Positions 36,201-44,600 of a DNA stretch of 64,000 nt are shown here, one piece after another. A program made the position numbers and the translations under genes. The stretch spans positions 91,001-155,000 of the forward strand of contig JAEMWC010000395.1 of the NCBI GenBank assembly GCA_016490735.1. The letters are read 5' to 3'. Each line of letters starts with the position of its first letter. Position 1 is the stretch's first letter. The stretch comes from Pachyseris speciosa (taxonomy: Eukaryota; Cnidaria; Anthozoa; Scleractinia; Pachyseridae). The notes under the pieces are model-generated. The model was given only the letters and a program-made list of their open reading frames with translations. It did not search any database and was not told the origin of the DNA.

Positions 36201-36418
36201 AGAGGTCTTCAGGCGCATTGGACCTTGAATGGTCAATTTGTTTCGAGCAGTTTTTGGCGTCCATGTTGACTGAACCATACCTAGTTCATTACTTTGAGGA
36301 AACCGTTGATGTTATTCAGCGTCTTAAGAAGATGAAAACAGAGGGCATTGGGAGTTTCCGAAATGCGTCCAGAACAAGTTTGCAGTCGGCAGAGAAGGCA
36401 GCTGTGCAAAAAGTATGA
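12649..36418 (+). CDS. TBC1D9: TBC1 domain family member 9-like Rab GTPase-activating protein (26 exons, 1321 aa)
   Basis: Exons: 12649-12692, 12783-12894, 13041-13092, 15202-15279, 16167-16346, 17069-17202, 17533-17598, 20612-20688, 22288-22341, 22805-22882, 23487-23619, 24775-24885, 25100-25185, 25626-25793, 26275-26383, 27604-27698, 28100-28194, 30084-30230, 30436-30547, 30623-30683, 31288-31494, 31735-31851, 33018-33119, 33334-33510, 34113-34499, 35435-36418. They total 3966 nt with compatible phases and GT-AG ends. Two GRAM domains lie near residues 145-215 and 290-370. The TBC domain spans about 465-680, with the catalytic Arg in IERDLYR (520-526) and the Gln finger in GYCQ (558-561). 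An EF-hand follows ([12 protein letters not shown], 868-879). The conserved C-terminal block [16 protein letters not shown] is near 1255. The family stimulates GTP hydrolysis on Rab proteins at membranes; calcium sensing via the EF-hand is plausible. Length is slightly above human TBC1D9 (about 1266). The start [15 protein letters not shown] matches the family N-terminus. The exon 21 donor (31495) is the least certain junction. Confidence 0.95.
13440..13915. repeat. Intronic repeat with AGATCTCGG / CCCGGTTACC motifs
   Basis: The phrases AGCCCGGTTACCA, CCGAGATCTCGG and GGAACCGGGCT recur in both orientations in TBC1D9 intron 3. The outer ends carry AAGGGC/GCCCTT. The segment is MITE-like and non-coding. 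The rest of this intron (to 15201) shows nothing recognisable. Confidence 0.5.
15974..16080. repeat. Intronic hairpin (GGTCAAGATGGCGGGATATTGG arms)
   Basis: AAGATGGCGGGATATTGGCC on the left pairs with GGCCAATATCCCACCATCTT on the right. It lies in intron 4 of TBC1D9, about 90 bp before exon 5. Related CAAGATGG fragments occur at 15858-15890, suggesting a short palindromic MITE. Confidence 0.6.
16452..16610 (+). mobile_element. tRNA-derived SINE in TBC1D9 intron 5
   Basis: A-box-like TGGCTGAGTGGTTTGGGG is followed by B-box-like GGGTTCAAATCCCGC, then a tRNA-unrelated body. The copy is divergent from a cloverleaf, so it is not a tRNA gene. Confidence 0.6.
17772..18430. repeat. TAA/AAT microsatellites and A/T-only tracts in TBC1D9 intron 7
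   Basis: Long (ATA)n or (TAA)n tracts lie at 17772-17822, 18129-18180 and 18364-18421, separated by TATTTA low-complexity sequence. They are adjacent to, and probably the targets of, the R4/Dong-like insertions that follow. Confidence 0.85.
18621..18758. repeat. Short direct duplication
   Basis: The phrase AATTACATTATGGCCCCTTC, continuing TTGGATTTCAATGT, is found at about 18624-18657. It recurs with one change at about 18724-18757 within AT-rich DNA. No coding signal is present. Confidence 0.6.
18781..19767 (+). mobile_element. R4/Dong-like LINE, 3' part of the ORF, frame-broken
   Basis: Translation in shifting frames gives [19 protein letters not shown] and [19 protein letters not shown], then a finger [13 protein letters not shown]. 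The endonuclease-like region then reads [20 protein letters not shown] and [15 protein letters not shown]. This order is that of the R4/Dong C-terminus. At least two frameshifts (near 19205-19240 and near 19600) and a lost N-terminus mark it as a dead copy. It lies between TAA-type microsatellites in TBC1D9 intron 7, in the sense orientation. Confidence 0.85.
19768..19830. repeat. (ATA)n/(TAA)n microsatellite
   Basis: A trinucleotide tract separates two R4/Dong-like fragments. It fits the TAA target preference described for Dong elements. Confidence 0.9.
19831..20272 (+). mobile_element. R4/Dong-like LINE 3' end interrupted by a MITE
   Basis: The segment starts with codons for [15 protein letters not shown] and a stop, followed by the 3' UTR. 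The same sequence occurs uninterrupted at 63561-63700. Here the UTR is split at 19961 by a 289-bp insert and resumes at 20251 (TAATAAAGTGAAG). A TAA tract follows at 20269-20309. Confidence 0.85.
19962..20250. mobile_element. 289-bp MITE nested in the LINE 3' UTR
   Basis: Comparison with the empty site at 63681-63692 defines the insert exactly. TAATAAA is duplicated on both sides (19955-19961 and 20251-20257). Ends TACCTCTTACTAA and TATCTCTCACTTA (complement) form imperfect terminal inverted repeats. An internal palindrome occupies about 19968-20127 (arms CTAACCTCGTTTTCTCGGTC). No protein is encoded. Confidence 0.85.
20748..21761. mobile_element. piggyBac-like non-autonomous element (~1.0 kb)
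   Basis: TTAA flanks both ends (20744-20747 and 21762-21765). The element starts CCCATTG and ends CAATGGG, and subterminal CCGGC/GCCGG are also inverted. TTAA duplication with C-starting ends is the hallmark of the piggyBac superfamily. The interior has no transposase frame. It lies in TBC1D9 intron 8. Confidence 0.7.
23893..24115. mobile_element. MITE with TTGAAGGGCTTGGTGGAAAAC ends
   Basis: 21-bp terminal inverted repeats (TTGAAGGGCTTGGTGGAAAA and complement) bound a 223-bp non-coding insert in TBC1D9 intron 11. Target duplication is unclear. Confidence 0.7.
24942..25001. repeat. Short palindrome in TBC1D9 intron 12
   Basis: Arms GCTTCCCACGCAGATGTTCT and the inverted AGAATGTCTGCGTGGGAGGC are separated by a few bases, with TTTTGGCTCGCAAGCCAAAA at the centre. 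The palindrome could fold as a hairpin in the pre-mRNA. Confidence 0.7.
25226..25345. mobile_element. CCAAT-rich MITE family, partial copy
   Basis: The copy begins GTGTTTTTCAATTGAGTGTC, then has TGTGATTGGTTGGC and ACTTTCTCAACCA in the order seen in the fuller copies at 26690 and 27341. It is truncated where SINE-like sequence begins. Confidence 0.55.
25350..25590 (-). mobile_element. SINE body fragment, same family as 29570-29975
   Basis: It shares ACGTCCCACAGAATCA and AATTATGAAGAGTTGTGAGA with the tRNA-headed SINE at 29570-29975 but lacks the tRNA head. It ends in TATATAGCGCC-type sequence. Confidence 0.6.
25847..25915 (-). mobile_element. tRNA-like sequence in TBC1D9 intron 14
   Basis: The minus strand reads GTGGTTAGGTGGTTAGGGAG, then ACTTGTAATTC and GGTCATGGGCTCAAGTCCC. 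The loop suggests TGT (Thr). The acceptor ends do not pair, so a tRNA pseudogene or SINE head is likelier than a working gene. Confidence 0.5.
26688..26987. mobile_element. CCAAT-rich MITE, copy A
   Basis: Ends are GCGGTTTTCAACTGAGCATC and ACTCAATTGAAAACCACTCT (inverted). The interior has several ATTGG/CCAAT boxes, AGCAAAACCAAAACCAATCG and GGCGCCG/GCGCGC-type motifs. It lies in TBC1D9 intron 15 with two further copies. Confidence 0.7.
27003..27265 (-). mobile_element. tRNA-derived SINE (family 1) in TBC1D9 intron 15
   Basis: The minus strand reads GGTGTAGTGGTGAGAGCACT (A box) and CTGGTTCGATTCCCGGACTC (B box), then an AGGTTTTGCTCCAGG-type body. Copies of this family lie at 44040-44322 and from about 63760 to the window end. 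The insertion splits or replaces the 5' half of CCAAT-rich MITE copy B. Confidence 0.75.
27266..27557. mobile_element. CCAAT-rich MITE, copies B (partial) and C
   Basis: Copy B is the right end only (TGTGATTGGTCAGAGTAATT ... TCAATTGAAAAGCGCTCT, about 27266-27340). Copy C follows directly and is nearly complete at its right end (to ACTCAATTGAAAACCGCTCT, 27557). Both resemble copy A. Confidence 0.65.
28214..29360. mobile_element. hAT-like non-autonomous element (~1.15 kb) in TBC1D9 intron 17
   Basis: It starts CAGGGCTTGAAATGATTTCC and ends GTTATTTCAAGCCCTG, inverted. Subterminal CCGGTCAAACCTA and TTTGACCGGGCAAAACCTA also mirror each other. CAGGG-starting ends are common in hAT elements. The flanks CAGCAT and CAGGAT give only a weak target duplication. 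No transposase is present. A second element is nested inside (28721-29048). Confidence 0.55.
28721..29048. mobile_element. MITE with AATAAGCGCC motifs nested in the hAT-like element
   Basis: Ends TACCGTATTTTCTCGAATAA and, inverted, TTATTCCAGGAAATTCGGTA are flanked by or begin with TA. The left side repeats GAATAAGCGCCC three times. It resembles the element at 34576-35015 in design. Confidence 0.6.
29570..29975 (-). mobile_element. tRNA-derived SINE in TBC1D9 intron 17
   Basis: The tRNA head (minus strand, about 29905-29975) reads GGTTAGCTTAGTGGTAGAGC and GGTCGCGGGTTCAAACCCCG. The body runs to a TGATTTATGATTTATGATTT tail at 29565-29595, which marks the 3' end. A headless relative lies at 25350-25590. 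Confidence 0.75.
30718..30973. mobile_element. CCAAT-rich MITE, copy D
   Basis: It starts GAGCGGTTTACAATTGAGCG, ends GGCACTCATTTGAAAATCGC, and includes CCAATGAGAAGCAAAACCAA. It lies in TBC1D9 intron 20. The remainder of that intron has nothing recognised. Confidence 0.65.
31536..31636. repeat. Hairpin MITE just after exon 21 of TBC1D9
   Basis: Arms AGTTAAGCAGTAGTGAA and TTCACTACTGCTTAACT are inverted over about 45 bp, with inner GCCTGAAAAA...TCAGGC pairs. It begins about 40 bp after the inferred exon 21 donor and sits in a very short intron (31495-31734). Confidence 0.75.
32330..32722. mobile_element. MITE with TTAAAGG...CCTTTAA ends in TBC1D9 intron 22
   Basis: Left TTAAAGGAGCACTGTCACC and right AGCGTGACACTGCCCCTTTAA are inverted. 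The insert of about 393 bp has no coding potential. The rest of the 1.17-kb intron is unremarkable. Confidence 0.65.
33770..33880. repeat. Dispersed repeat fragment in intron 24, also at 37950-38050
   Basis: GGAGTGAAGTTATATTAAAA, then TTCGAGTCTGTACC and GGTGGA, recurs as GCATGAAGTTATATAAATTT, TTCGAGCCTGTACC and GGTGGA near 37970-38040. Both are non-coding remnants of one unnamed repeat. Confidence 0.5.
34576..35015. mobile_element. MITE with AATAAGCCCCCC repeats in TBC1D9 intron 25
   Basis: Ends TACCGTAAAAGCTCTATTAA and, inverted, TTAATAGAGCTTTAGTTACA bound an insert rich in (C)6-10 runs separated by TAATAAG or TCTAATGAG. It begins 77 bp after exon 25. The complementary G-runs could form quadruplexes on the minus strand. 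Confidence 0.65.
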
Positions 36419-38616
36419 AGAGATGAGGGTTGGAGTGGATTTCAGTCGGTTACTTTCAAGCAACGTTTTGCTCAAAATGATAAATGCTCCACCAGTTAGC
36501 TCTATTTCTCCTTAAATTATGAAATGCGCGCAAAAGGGTGGTACGATTTGCTTATTATACGAAATTAACGCCTATGGCAATTGAGATGTCTCAAAGAAGT
36601 AGACGTCACCAAAATCAACGTGAATTTAACGGAAAATTTGTTCACCAAAAAGCAGCGTTTACCGGCTGAAAAGAATGGTACGATTTCTAAATAAGGTACG
36701 CGTATCTTAGTAATAGCCTTGTCGACAGGGGAAATTGTTCACATAGTTAAATAATTTTCTGATGTAGCTTGCGAGAGCAAAAGTTGAGTCGAGACGAGAA
36801 AGGAGTGTGATCCTGCAGGCTAGCAAGGCTGGCGAGCTATTGAATTCAGAAGGATTTTTGGTCCAAAACCAATGATAGTTAAATGCTTTTTAGCTTTATG
36901 GGAAAGAGTGACTACAGGGTTTCCTCAAGTTTTTCTGTTTTAAAATTGATAGTTGGGCTTAGTTTGAAGATGTTCTCAGACCTTGACAAAGAGAAAGTTG
37001 AACGTTGTGTTTTTATTCGTCGATTGAAGTTGGTAAATCCATCAGTAGGAAACGGCACGAATGTAATTATTGGGTTGTCGTTCAGTTAGAAAATGTAAAG
37101 GAAATTATTGCTGTTATTATAAAATGGGGTCATATATATCGACCAATAGAAGGAGGAGGATTCACACATAACGTGTCATCAACTATCCAATCTATGACGA
37201 TGGAGTGATAACGCTGCCAAATATCGGTAAATATCGGATCGACTTCTATCACTGGTATCGTGTCAACCATCTAATTGGAGAAGCCGGAAGCGAAACTGAG
37301 TGAGTTTATTCTTATTCTGATTGGTGGGCCGATTCCACGGAAGAATGTGAATTTGAGAAATTAATGGTGGCCGCACTAAGTTTACAGCTCTAATTAATTT
37401 ATTTCATTTGTGAAGAAAGGATTCTTAGCCGTAAAGTGTATTTATATTATCTAGGATTGGAAATAAAAAGATATACATGTGGTTTTTGTTTGGTTTTCAT
37501 TGGTCATGTTATACACTCTTTGAGAGCTGTCCTAAATGGATTCGTTGTTCAAAGAGAGCTGTCTGCATAGCTGACAGAGGTGTCCGCGTAATGAAAGTTG
37601 ACTATCTTGGTTGCGCTGTTGCGCAAGCTTTGTCACGTGATAATTTGACATGTCTTTCAAAGCATTTCAGTGAAAGGTAAAAAACTTTCTGTTTCGGTGC
37701 ATACGCTAACTAAAAATCCTTGACGCAAAGAAGGTGGCGGGAATTGATGCTAGGGAGGAGACTATACGACCCGAACGTTCGGCCATGCTAAGGATAGAGA
37801 AAACCACAAAACTGAACTCGGCCAACGAACGTCGATTCAGTCCAAAATTTGTTTCTAGTCCATAAACGCCTCATCCACGACAGTAAATCTGTATTTGCAT
37901 GCTCTATCTATAGACTTGTACCAAACAACTCTTCCGCTCTTTTCTTATAATTCATGCGGCAACAATTTGGCATGAAGTTATATAAATTTGGGATTTATAT
38001 CTTTGAAAAAGTTCGAGCCTGTACCATTTCGGTGGAGTTAGGTAACCGGACATGGCTCTAGAGACTCTCTAGAGATACGGAAACACTGATCGAAAAATCC
38101 AAGATAACGACTGTTCAAAACCAATAATGTAATCTACGTGCGCGTCGCATGATGTTATCATCTCCATCGTCATTTGGATACCGTAAAAAGAACTGAAGGG
38201 GGAGAGGTGGGTGGTCGATCAAACAAACACTTGACTGATACTTAACTTTCTTCTTTAATTAAAAAACTATATACAAAACAAGAACAACGAATTTCGTAAA
38301 TGGTTTTTGTCACAAAATAGAAGGAAACAAACATTTTGTGTTTCTTCACGAAAGCGAAACAACATGCATTTGCTGTTGAAATTCAAGATACCGAACAAAA
38401 TGTTCTGATATGGTTTACAGCCCTTCACATAACATCCTTTGGCTTTCAAAATGTCTCAAGATATGAAATCATTCAAAATGATGAGGATCAGGTGCGCATA
38501 AGTAGCCGGTTCAACGCCTGAAAGACAAATAGAATTTTGGAGAAAGTTAGTGATGATGATGATGACGATGGTAATATCTTTTGCTCCTTTTCGTAAAAAC
38601 CACATCCCCATTTCTT
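36419..38616. other. Intergenic region between convergent genes
   Basis: It contains the TBC1D9 3' UTR (candidate poly(A) signal at 37462) and, towards 38616, the 3' UTR of the minus-strand repeat-protein gene. Short frames occur, but none shows a domain or splice pattern that I can support. Confidence 0.5.
37462..37467 (+). terminator. Candidate poly(A) signal AATAAA for TBC1D9
   Basis: This canonical hexamer lies about 1.04 kb past the stop codon, with no strong competing AATAAA seen before it. Transcript ends would confirm it. Confidence 0.4.
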
Positions 38617-41600
38617 TTAAAATCCTGTTAAAATTATTTCATTTATTTTGCCGACCCACCTGAAGCATCTGTGAACAGCAAATAAAGCCAAAACCACCAC
38701 TCCGCCTCCAATGACAATGTGGGGATAACTCCATCCCTGGCTGCAAGAGGCTTTCTTTTCCAAATCGTCAAACACAAAGTCGGCTTGAATCTGTCCTATT
38801 GAGCATGGATCAGATGGCTTCTGGACGAAATTCTCTCCATCTTTAACAAATTTGCTGTCGCGAATTGTCTCCTTAAAACAGCTGTCCAACGTTTCCCATT
38901 CCTGATCACTGATATCGTATATGAATGCTTTCTTTTCTTCCTGCTTCACTGGCTCTATGCAGTCTCTTGTACCACTTGTGAAGCCTTCAGCCATTCCATA
39001 ATAAGCCTTAAGAGTTTTCCTTACGTCCTCACTGGTATCATCCGAATACAGAGTACTTTCTTCGTCAAATCGCTTGTGAATTGCGTCCTCATGAAATAGA
39101 CAAGGTGGCTTCGAGTTTTCGCCAGCAAACCTCTTCATCTTGCGATCAAGAAAACTTTCGTCGCCTTCAAATCTGCTGTTTCCAAAGCAGGGTGGATCAA
39201 ACATTGATGAAATCATTTCTTTCATGTGATTTACGCGTTCCTTTGGCGAACAAAAAGCTCCGGATTTCTCTCCTCTGATTGCCTCCTTCATGCATTCATC
39301 CGATTTCACTCCTTTGCTTGCCTCCTTCAAGCATTCCTCAAATTTCTCTCCTTTGCTTGCCTCCTTCAAGCATTCGTCCGATTTCTTTCCTCTACCTGCC
39401 TCCTTCAAGGGTTCGTCCGATTTCTCTCCTTTGCTTGCCTCCTTCAAACGTTCGTCAGGTTTCAGTCCTCTTCTTGCCTCCTTCAAGCATTCGTCCGATT
39501 TCTCTCCTCTGCTTGCCTCCTTAAAGCCTTCGTCCGATTTCACTCCTTTGCTTGCCTCCTTCAAGCATTCCTCAAATTTCTCTCCTTTGCTTGCCTCCTT
39601 CAAGCATTCGTCCGATTTATTTCCTATGCTTGCCTCCTTCAAGCATTCCTCAAATTTCTCTTCTTTGCTTGCCTCCTTCAAGCATTCGTCCGATTTCTCT
39701 CCTTTGCTTGCCTCCTTCAAGCCTTCGTCCGATTTCTCTCCTTTGCTTGTCCCATTCAAGCATTCGTCCAATTTCTCTTCTTTCCTTGCCTCCTTCAAGC
39801 ATTCGTCCGATTTCTCTTCTTTCCTTGCCTCCTTCAAGCATTCGTCCGATTTCTTTCCTCTACTTGCCTCCTTCAAGCGTTCGTCCGATTTCTTTCCTTT
39901 GCTTGCCCCCCTCAAGCGTTCGTCAGATTTCACTCCTTTACTTGCCTCCTTCAAGCATTTGTCCGATTTCTCTTCTTTGCTTGCCCCCTTCAAGCGTTCG
40001 TCAGATTTCACTCCTCTACTTGCCTCCTTCAAGCATTCGTCCGATTTCTCTTCTTTGCTTGCCCCCTTCAAGCGTTCGTCAGATTTCACTCCTCTACTTG
40101 CCTCCTTCACGCATTCGTCCGATTTCTCTTCTTTGCTTGCCTCCTTCAAGCATTCGTCCGAATTCTTTCCTCTGCTTGCCTCCTTCAAGCATTCGTCCGA
40201 TTTCTCTTCTTTGCTTGCCCCTTCAAGCATTCGTCCGAATTCTTTCCTCTGCTTGCCTCCTTCAAGGGTTCGTCAGATTTCTCTCCTTTGCTTGCCCCTT
40301 CAAGCATTCGTCCGAATTCTTTCCTCTGCTTGCCTCCTTCAAGGGTTCGTCAGATTTCTCTCCTTTGCTTGCCTCCTTCAAACATTCGTACGATTTATTT
40401 CCTCTACTTGCCTCCTTCAAGGGTTCGTCCGATTTCTCTCCTCTGCTTGCCTCCTTCAAGCATTCGTCCGATTTATTTCCTCTGCTCTCCTCCTTCAAGC
40501 ATTCGTCCGATTTCTCTCCTCTGCTTGCCTCCTTCAAGCATCCGTCCGATTTCTCTCCTCTGCTTGCCTCCTTCAAGCATTCGTCTGATTTTGTTCCTCT
40601 GCTTGTCTCCTTGAAGCCTTCATCCAATTTCTCTCCTTTGCTTGCCTCCTTCAAGCATTCCTCAAATTTCTCTCCTTTGCTTGCCTCCTTCAAGGAGTCG
40701 TCCGATTTCTCTCCTCTGCTTGCCTCCTTCAAGCATTCGTCCGATTTATTTCCTCTGCTCTCCTCCTTCAAGCATTCGTCCGATTTCTCTCCTCTGCTTG
40801 CCTCCTTCAAGCATCCGTCCGATTTCTCTCCTCTGCTTGCCTCCTTCAAGCATTCGTCTGATTTTGTTCCTCTGCTTGTCTCCTTGAAGCCTTCATCCAA
40901 TTTCTCTCCTTTGCTTGCCTCCTTCAAGCATTCCTCAAATTTCTCTCCTTTGCTTGCCTCCTTCAAGGAGTCGTCCGATTTCTCTCCTCTGCTTGCCTCC
41001 TTCAAGCATTCGTCCGATTTATTTCCTCTGCTTGCCTCCTTCAAGGGTTCGTCCGATTTCTCTTCTTTGCTTGCCTCCTTCAAGCATTCGTCTGATTTCT
41101 TTCCTCTGCTTGCCTCCTTCAAGCGTTCGTCCGATTTCTCTCCATTGTTTGCCTCTTTGAAGCATTTGTCCGATTTCTCTCCTTTGCTTGCCTTCTTCAA
41201 GCATTCGTCCGAATTCTTTCCTCTGCTTGCCTCCTTCAAGGGTTCGTCAGATTTCTCTCCTTTGCTTGCCTCCTTCAAACATTCGTCCGATTTATTTCCT
41301 CTGCTTGCGTCCTTCAAGGGTTCGTCCGATTTCTCTCCTCTGCTTGCCTCCTTCAAGCATTCGTCCGATTTATTTCCTCTGCTCTCCTCCTTCAAGCATT
41401 CGTCCGATTTCTCTCCTCTGTTTGCTTCCTTCAAGCATCCGTCCGATTTCTCTCCTCTGCTTGCCTCCTTCAAGCATTCGTCTGATTTTGTTCCTCTGCT
41501 TGTCTCCTTGAAGCCTTCATCCAATTTCTCTCCTTTGCTTGCCTTCTTCAAGCATTCCTCAAATTTCTCTCCTTTGCTTGCCTCCTTCAAGGAGTCGTCC

Positions 41601-44600
41601 GATTTCTCTCCTCTGCTTGCCTCCTTCAAGCATTCGTCCGATTTATTTCCTCTGCTTGCCTCCTTCAAGGGTTCGTCCGATTTCTCTTCTTTGCTTGCCT
41701 CCTTCAAGCATTCGTCTGATTTCTTTCCTCTGCTTGCCTCCTTCAAGCGTTCGTCCGATTTCTCTCCATTGTTTGCCTCTTTGAAGCATTTGTCCGATTT
41801 CTCTCCTTTGCTTGCCTTCTTCAAGCATTCGTCCGAATTCTTTCCTCTGCTTGCCTCCTTCAAGGGTTCGTCAGATTTCTCTCCTTTGCTTGCCTCCTTC
41901 AAACATTCGTCCGATTTATTTCCTCTACTTGCCTCCTTCAAGGGTTCGTCCGATTTCTCTCCTCTGCTTGCCTCCTTCAAGCATTCGTCCGATTTATTTC
42001 CTCTGCTCTCCTCCTTCAAGCATTCGTCCGATTTCTCTCCTCTGTTTGCTTCCTTCAAGCATCCGTCCGATTTCTCTCCTCTGCTTGCCTCCTTCAAGCA
42101 TTCGTCTGATTTTGTTCCTCTGCTTGTCTCCTTGAAGCCTTCATCCAATTTCTCTCCTTTGCTTGCCTCCTTCAAGCATTCCTCAAATTTCTCTCCTTTG
42201 CTTGCCTCCTTCAAGGAGTCGTCCGATTTCTCTCCTCTGCTTGCCTCCTTCAAGCATTCGTCCGATTTATTTCCTCTGCTTGCCTCCTTCAAGGGTTCGT
42301 CCGATTTCTCTTCTTTGCTTGCCTCCTTCAAGCATTCGTCTGATTTCTTTCCTCTGCTTGCCTCCTTCAAGCGTTCGTCCGATTTCTCTCCATTGTTTGC
42401 CTCTTTGAAGCATTCGTCCGATTTCTCTCCTTTGCTTGCCTTCTTCAAGCATTCGTCAAATTTCTCTTCTTTGCTTGCATCCTTCAAGCATTCGTCAAAT
42501 TCCCCTCTTTTGCTTGCCTCCTTCAAGCATTCGTTAGATTTCTCTCTTCTGCTAACCTCAATGAAGCATTCGTAAGATATCTCATCTTCCCTTACCTCCC
42601 CAGCGCATTCGTTATTTGCCGATCTATCGCTCTCTAGTTTCTGCAAACTGTCTTTCATCTTGGAAGCAGTCTTCTTACCAACCTCTTCCTTACTTCCGTT
42701 TGATCCAGTCTCATCCGATCTCTTAACTTTCGAAAAAATCATCGTAAGAGCTTTCCGCATGTTGTCTGCAAGCTCGTACCCACTATCGCAGTCGTCGCTA
42801 TTCGCTTGTAATTCAGTCGTTTTGTCTCGGCTTTCCACGACTTTCTCAGGCTTAACTGCAACTGAGGGTTCATTCTCACTGTCAGTGTCTTCGCATCGTT
42901 CTTGATTTCCAGAAGTAACACCCTCAACATTTGCGTCTTCGTTGTCAGCTCTCTTCTCTCTGTGGCATGAACGCATCTGCAAAGAAGTTCCTTGGCGATC
43001 CTTGAGAGGAGTGCTCTGTTTATCATATCGTCCAAAAACTAAAAAAAGTCCGCTATGTTAATCGCTAAGGTTCAAACAAGACCTCTGGAACCTTAGTCAA
43101 CCTGTTGCTTAATTACTGTGGGATCAAAATCGTGCACCACAGTTGTTTTATTTTCTCCGAAAGAGTCAAATAGGAGTATTCTAAACACCCATGAGAAAGG
43201 TAAAGGAGCTCTCCGAAGCTCCAATCACATATATTGGTGTTCATTCAACAAGTTCAAGGACTTCATCCCCGGTCGCAAAGAAATTCTTCCTCGCGTCGTT
43301 TTACAGTTAATGGAAACAATCTTGCCATGAACCGCCTATCTGCTATTTTACCAAGGAAATATTTCCTTAATGTAATCAATGTACTTTAATTCCTAAAAGC
43401 CTATGGGCCGATCACATAGTCTATAATTATTCCTCAACAAATCTGTGATCACATTTATCACGAAATGGAATTCAATGCTCTCTTGTATGACAAACATAAT
43501 TGGGTTAATTTCTTAAAACGTTCTCCCGATTTATGCGTTCAGAATTTCCGCACGTTGCAGGCATTTTACTCATGTCAGTCCCTTACCGCGATCCTTGAAG
43601 AGAAACTGTTGCAATTTTCGAAACTCTTCCGTTTGTCCTTCTAAAATTTGCTCAACTGTGTACACAGGCCCGCGACGGTTGATGGGAAACAATCTGATGA
43701 CACACAGGTTCACGCGCACTGAAACCCAATGAAATGCGGTTACATTGACGTTACAATGTAAGGAGGCAAACACATACGCTGACTTCGGTACACTCTACGC
43801 TATTAGTAATAAGGTATCAGTGTAACCTTATATGAGATGTGGACTGATTGATAAGCGTTGTAGCCTCGTTTACAAAATTAACGTGGGAATCGTAACTCAA
43901 GCAACGGATAAGTTATCAAAGAAAACTTCAAACTTCAAAACACCCGATCGTCTACTTTCATGTTAACCCCCCTTCCCCCCTCCGCGCAAGCGGAGTCAGT
44001 TAAGGTCTTTACACACAAGCAGCGAGCACACAAGAAGCAGGGTTGGCGTAGTGATGAGAGCGCTCGCCTTCCACCAATGTGTCCCGGGTTCGATTCCCGG
44101 ACTCGGCGTCATAAGTGGGCTGAGTTTGTTGGTTCTCTACTCTTCTCCGAGAGGTTTTTCTCCGGGTACTCCGATTTTCCCCTCTCCCGAAAAACCAACA
44201 TTTGATTTGATTTGATTTATTTAGAGTTGATTTGATTTAAAAATTGTAAAGCGCCATTGATCTGTATTTGTAAATGACGCTATATAAGTAATAAATTATT
44301 ATTATTATTATTATTATTATTAAGCCGAATATCATTCAGTTGCAACTTACACTGTTCGTGTAGAATAAACCAAACCAACATTTCGATTGTGGAGCCATTC
44401 AGTTTGACTAAAGTCCCTCTCGCTGCTGTCACTGGTATGAAGTTATCACCGCTCTTCAACATGATACGCTCGATGCATGATTCTAAGAAAATAGACAGAA
44501 TAAAATATTATTTAGTTTCAGTGGCCGTAGTTATACTAGAAGATGTCCTTCGATGACTAGTATAAATACGGAAAATGAAGCAGGCGCATTAAATGGTATG

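Noticed and set aside
37477..37680. 67-codon frame between TBC1D9 and the repeat gene
   Set aside because: It probably lies beyond the TBC1D9 poly(A) signal, with no motif or flanking splice sites that make a gene model.
39552..42575. Plus-strand open frame of about 1000 codons, rich in SFKHSSDFSPLLA-type repeats
   Set aside because: It is the antisense of the 39-bp coding repeat. The unit is a multiple of three and has no stop in several frames. The minus strand has splice-compatible exons, a signal peptide and membrane segments, so the plus frame is a shadow.
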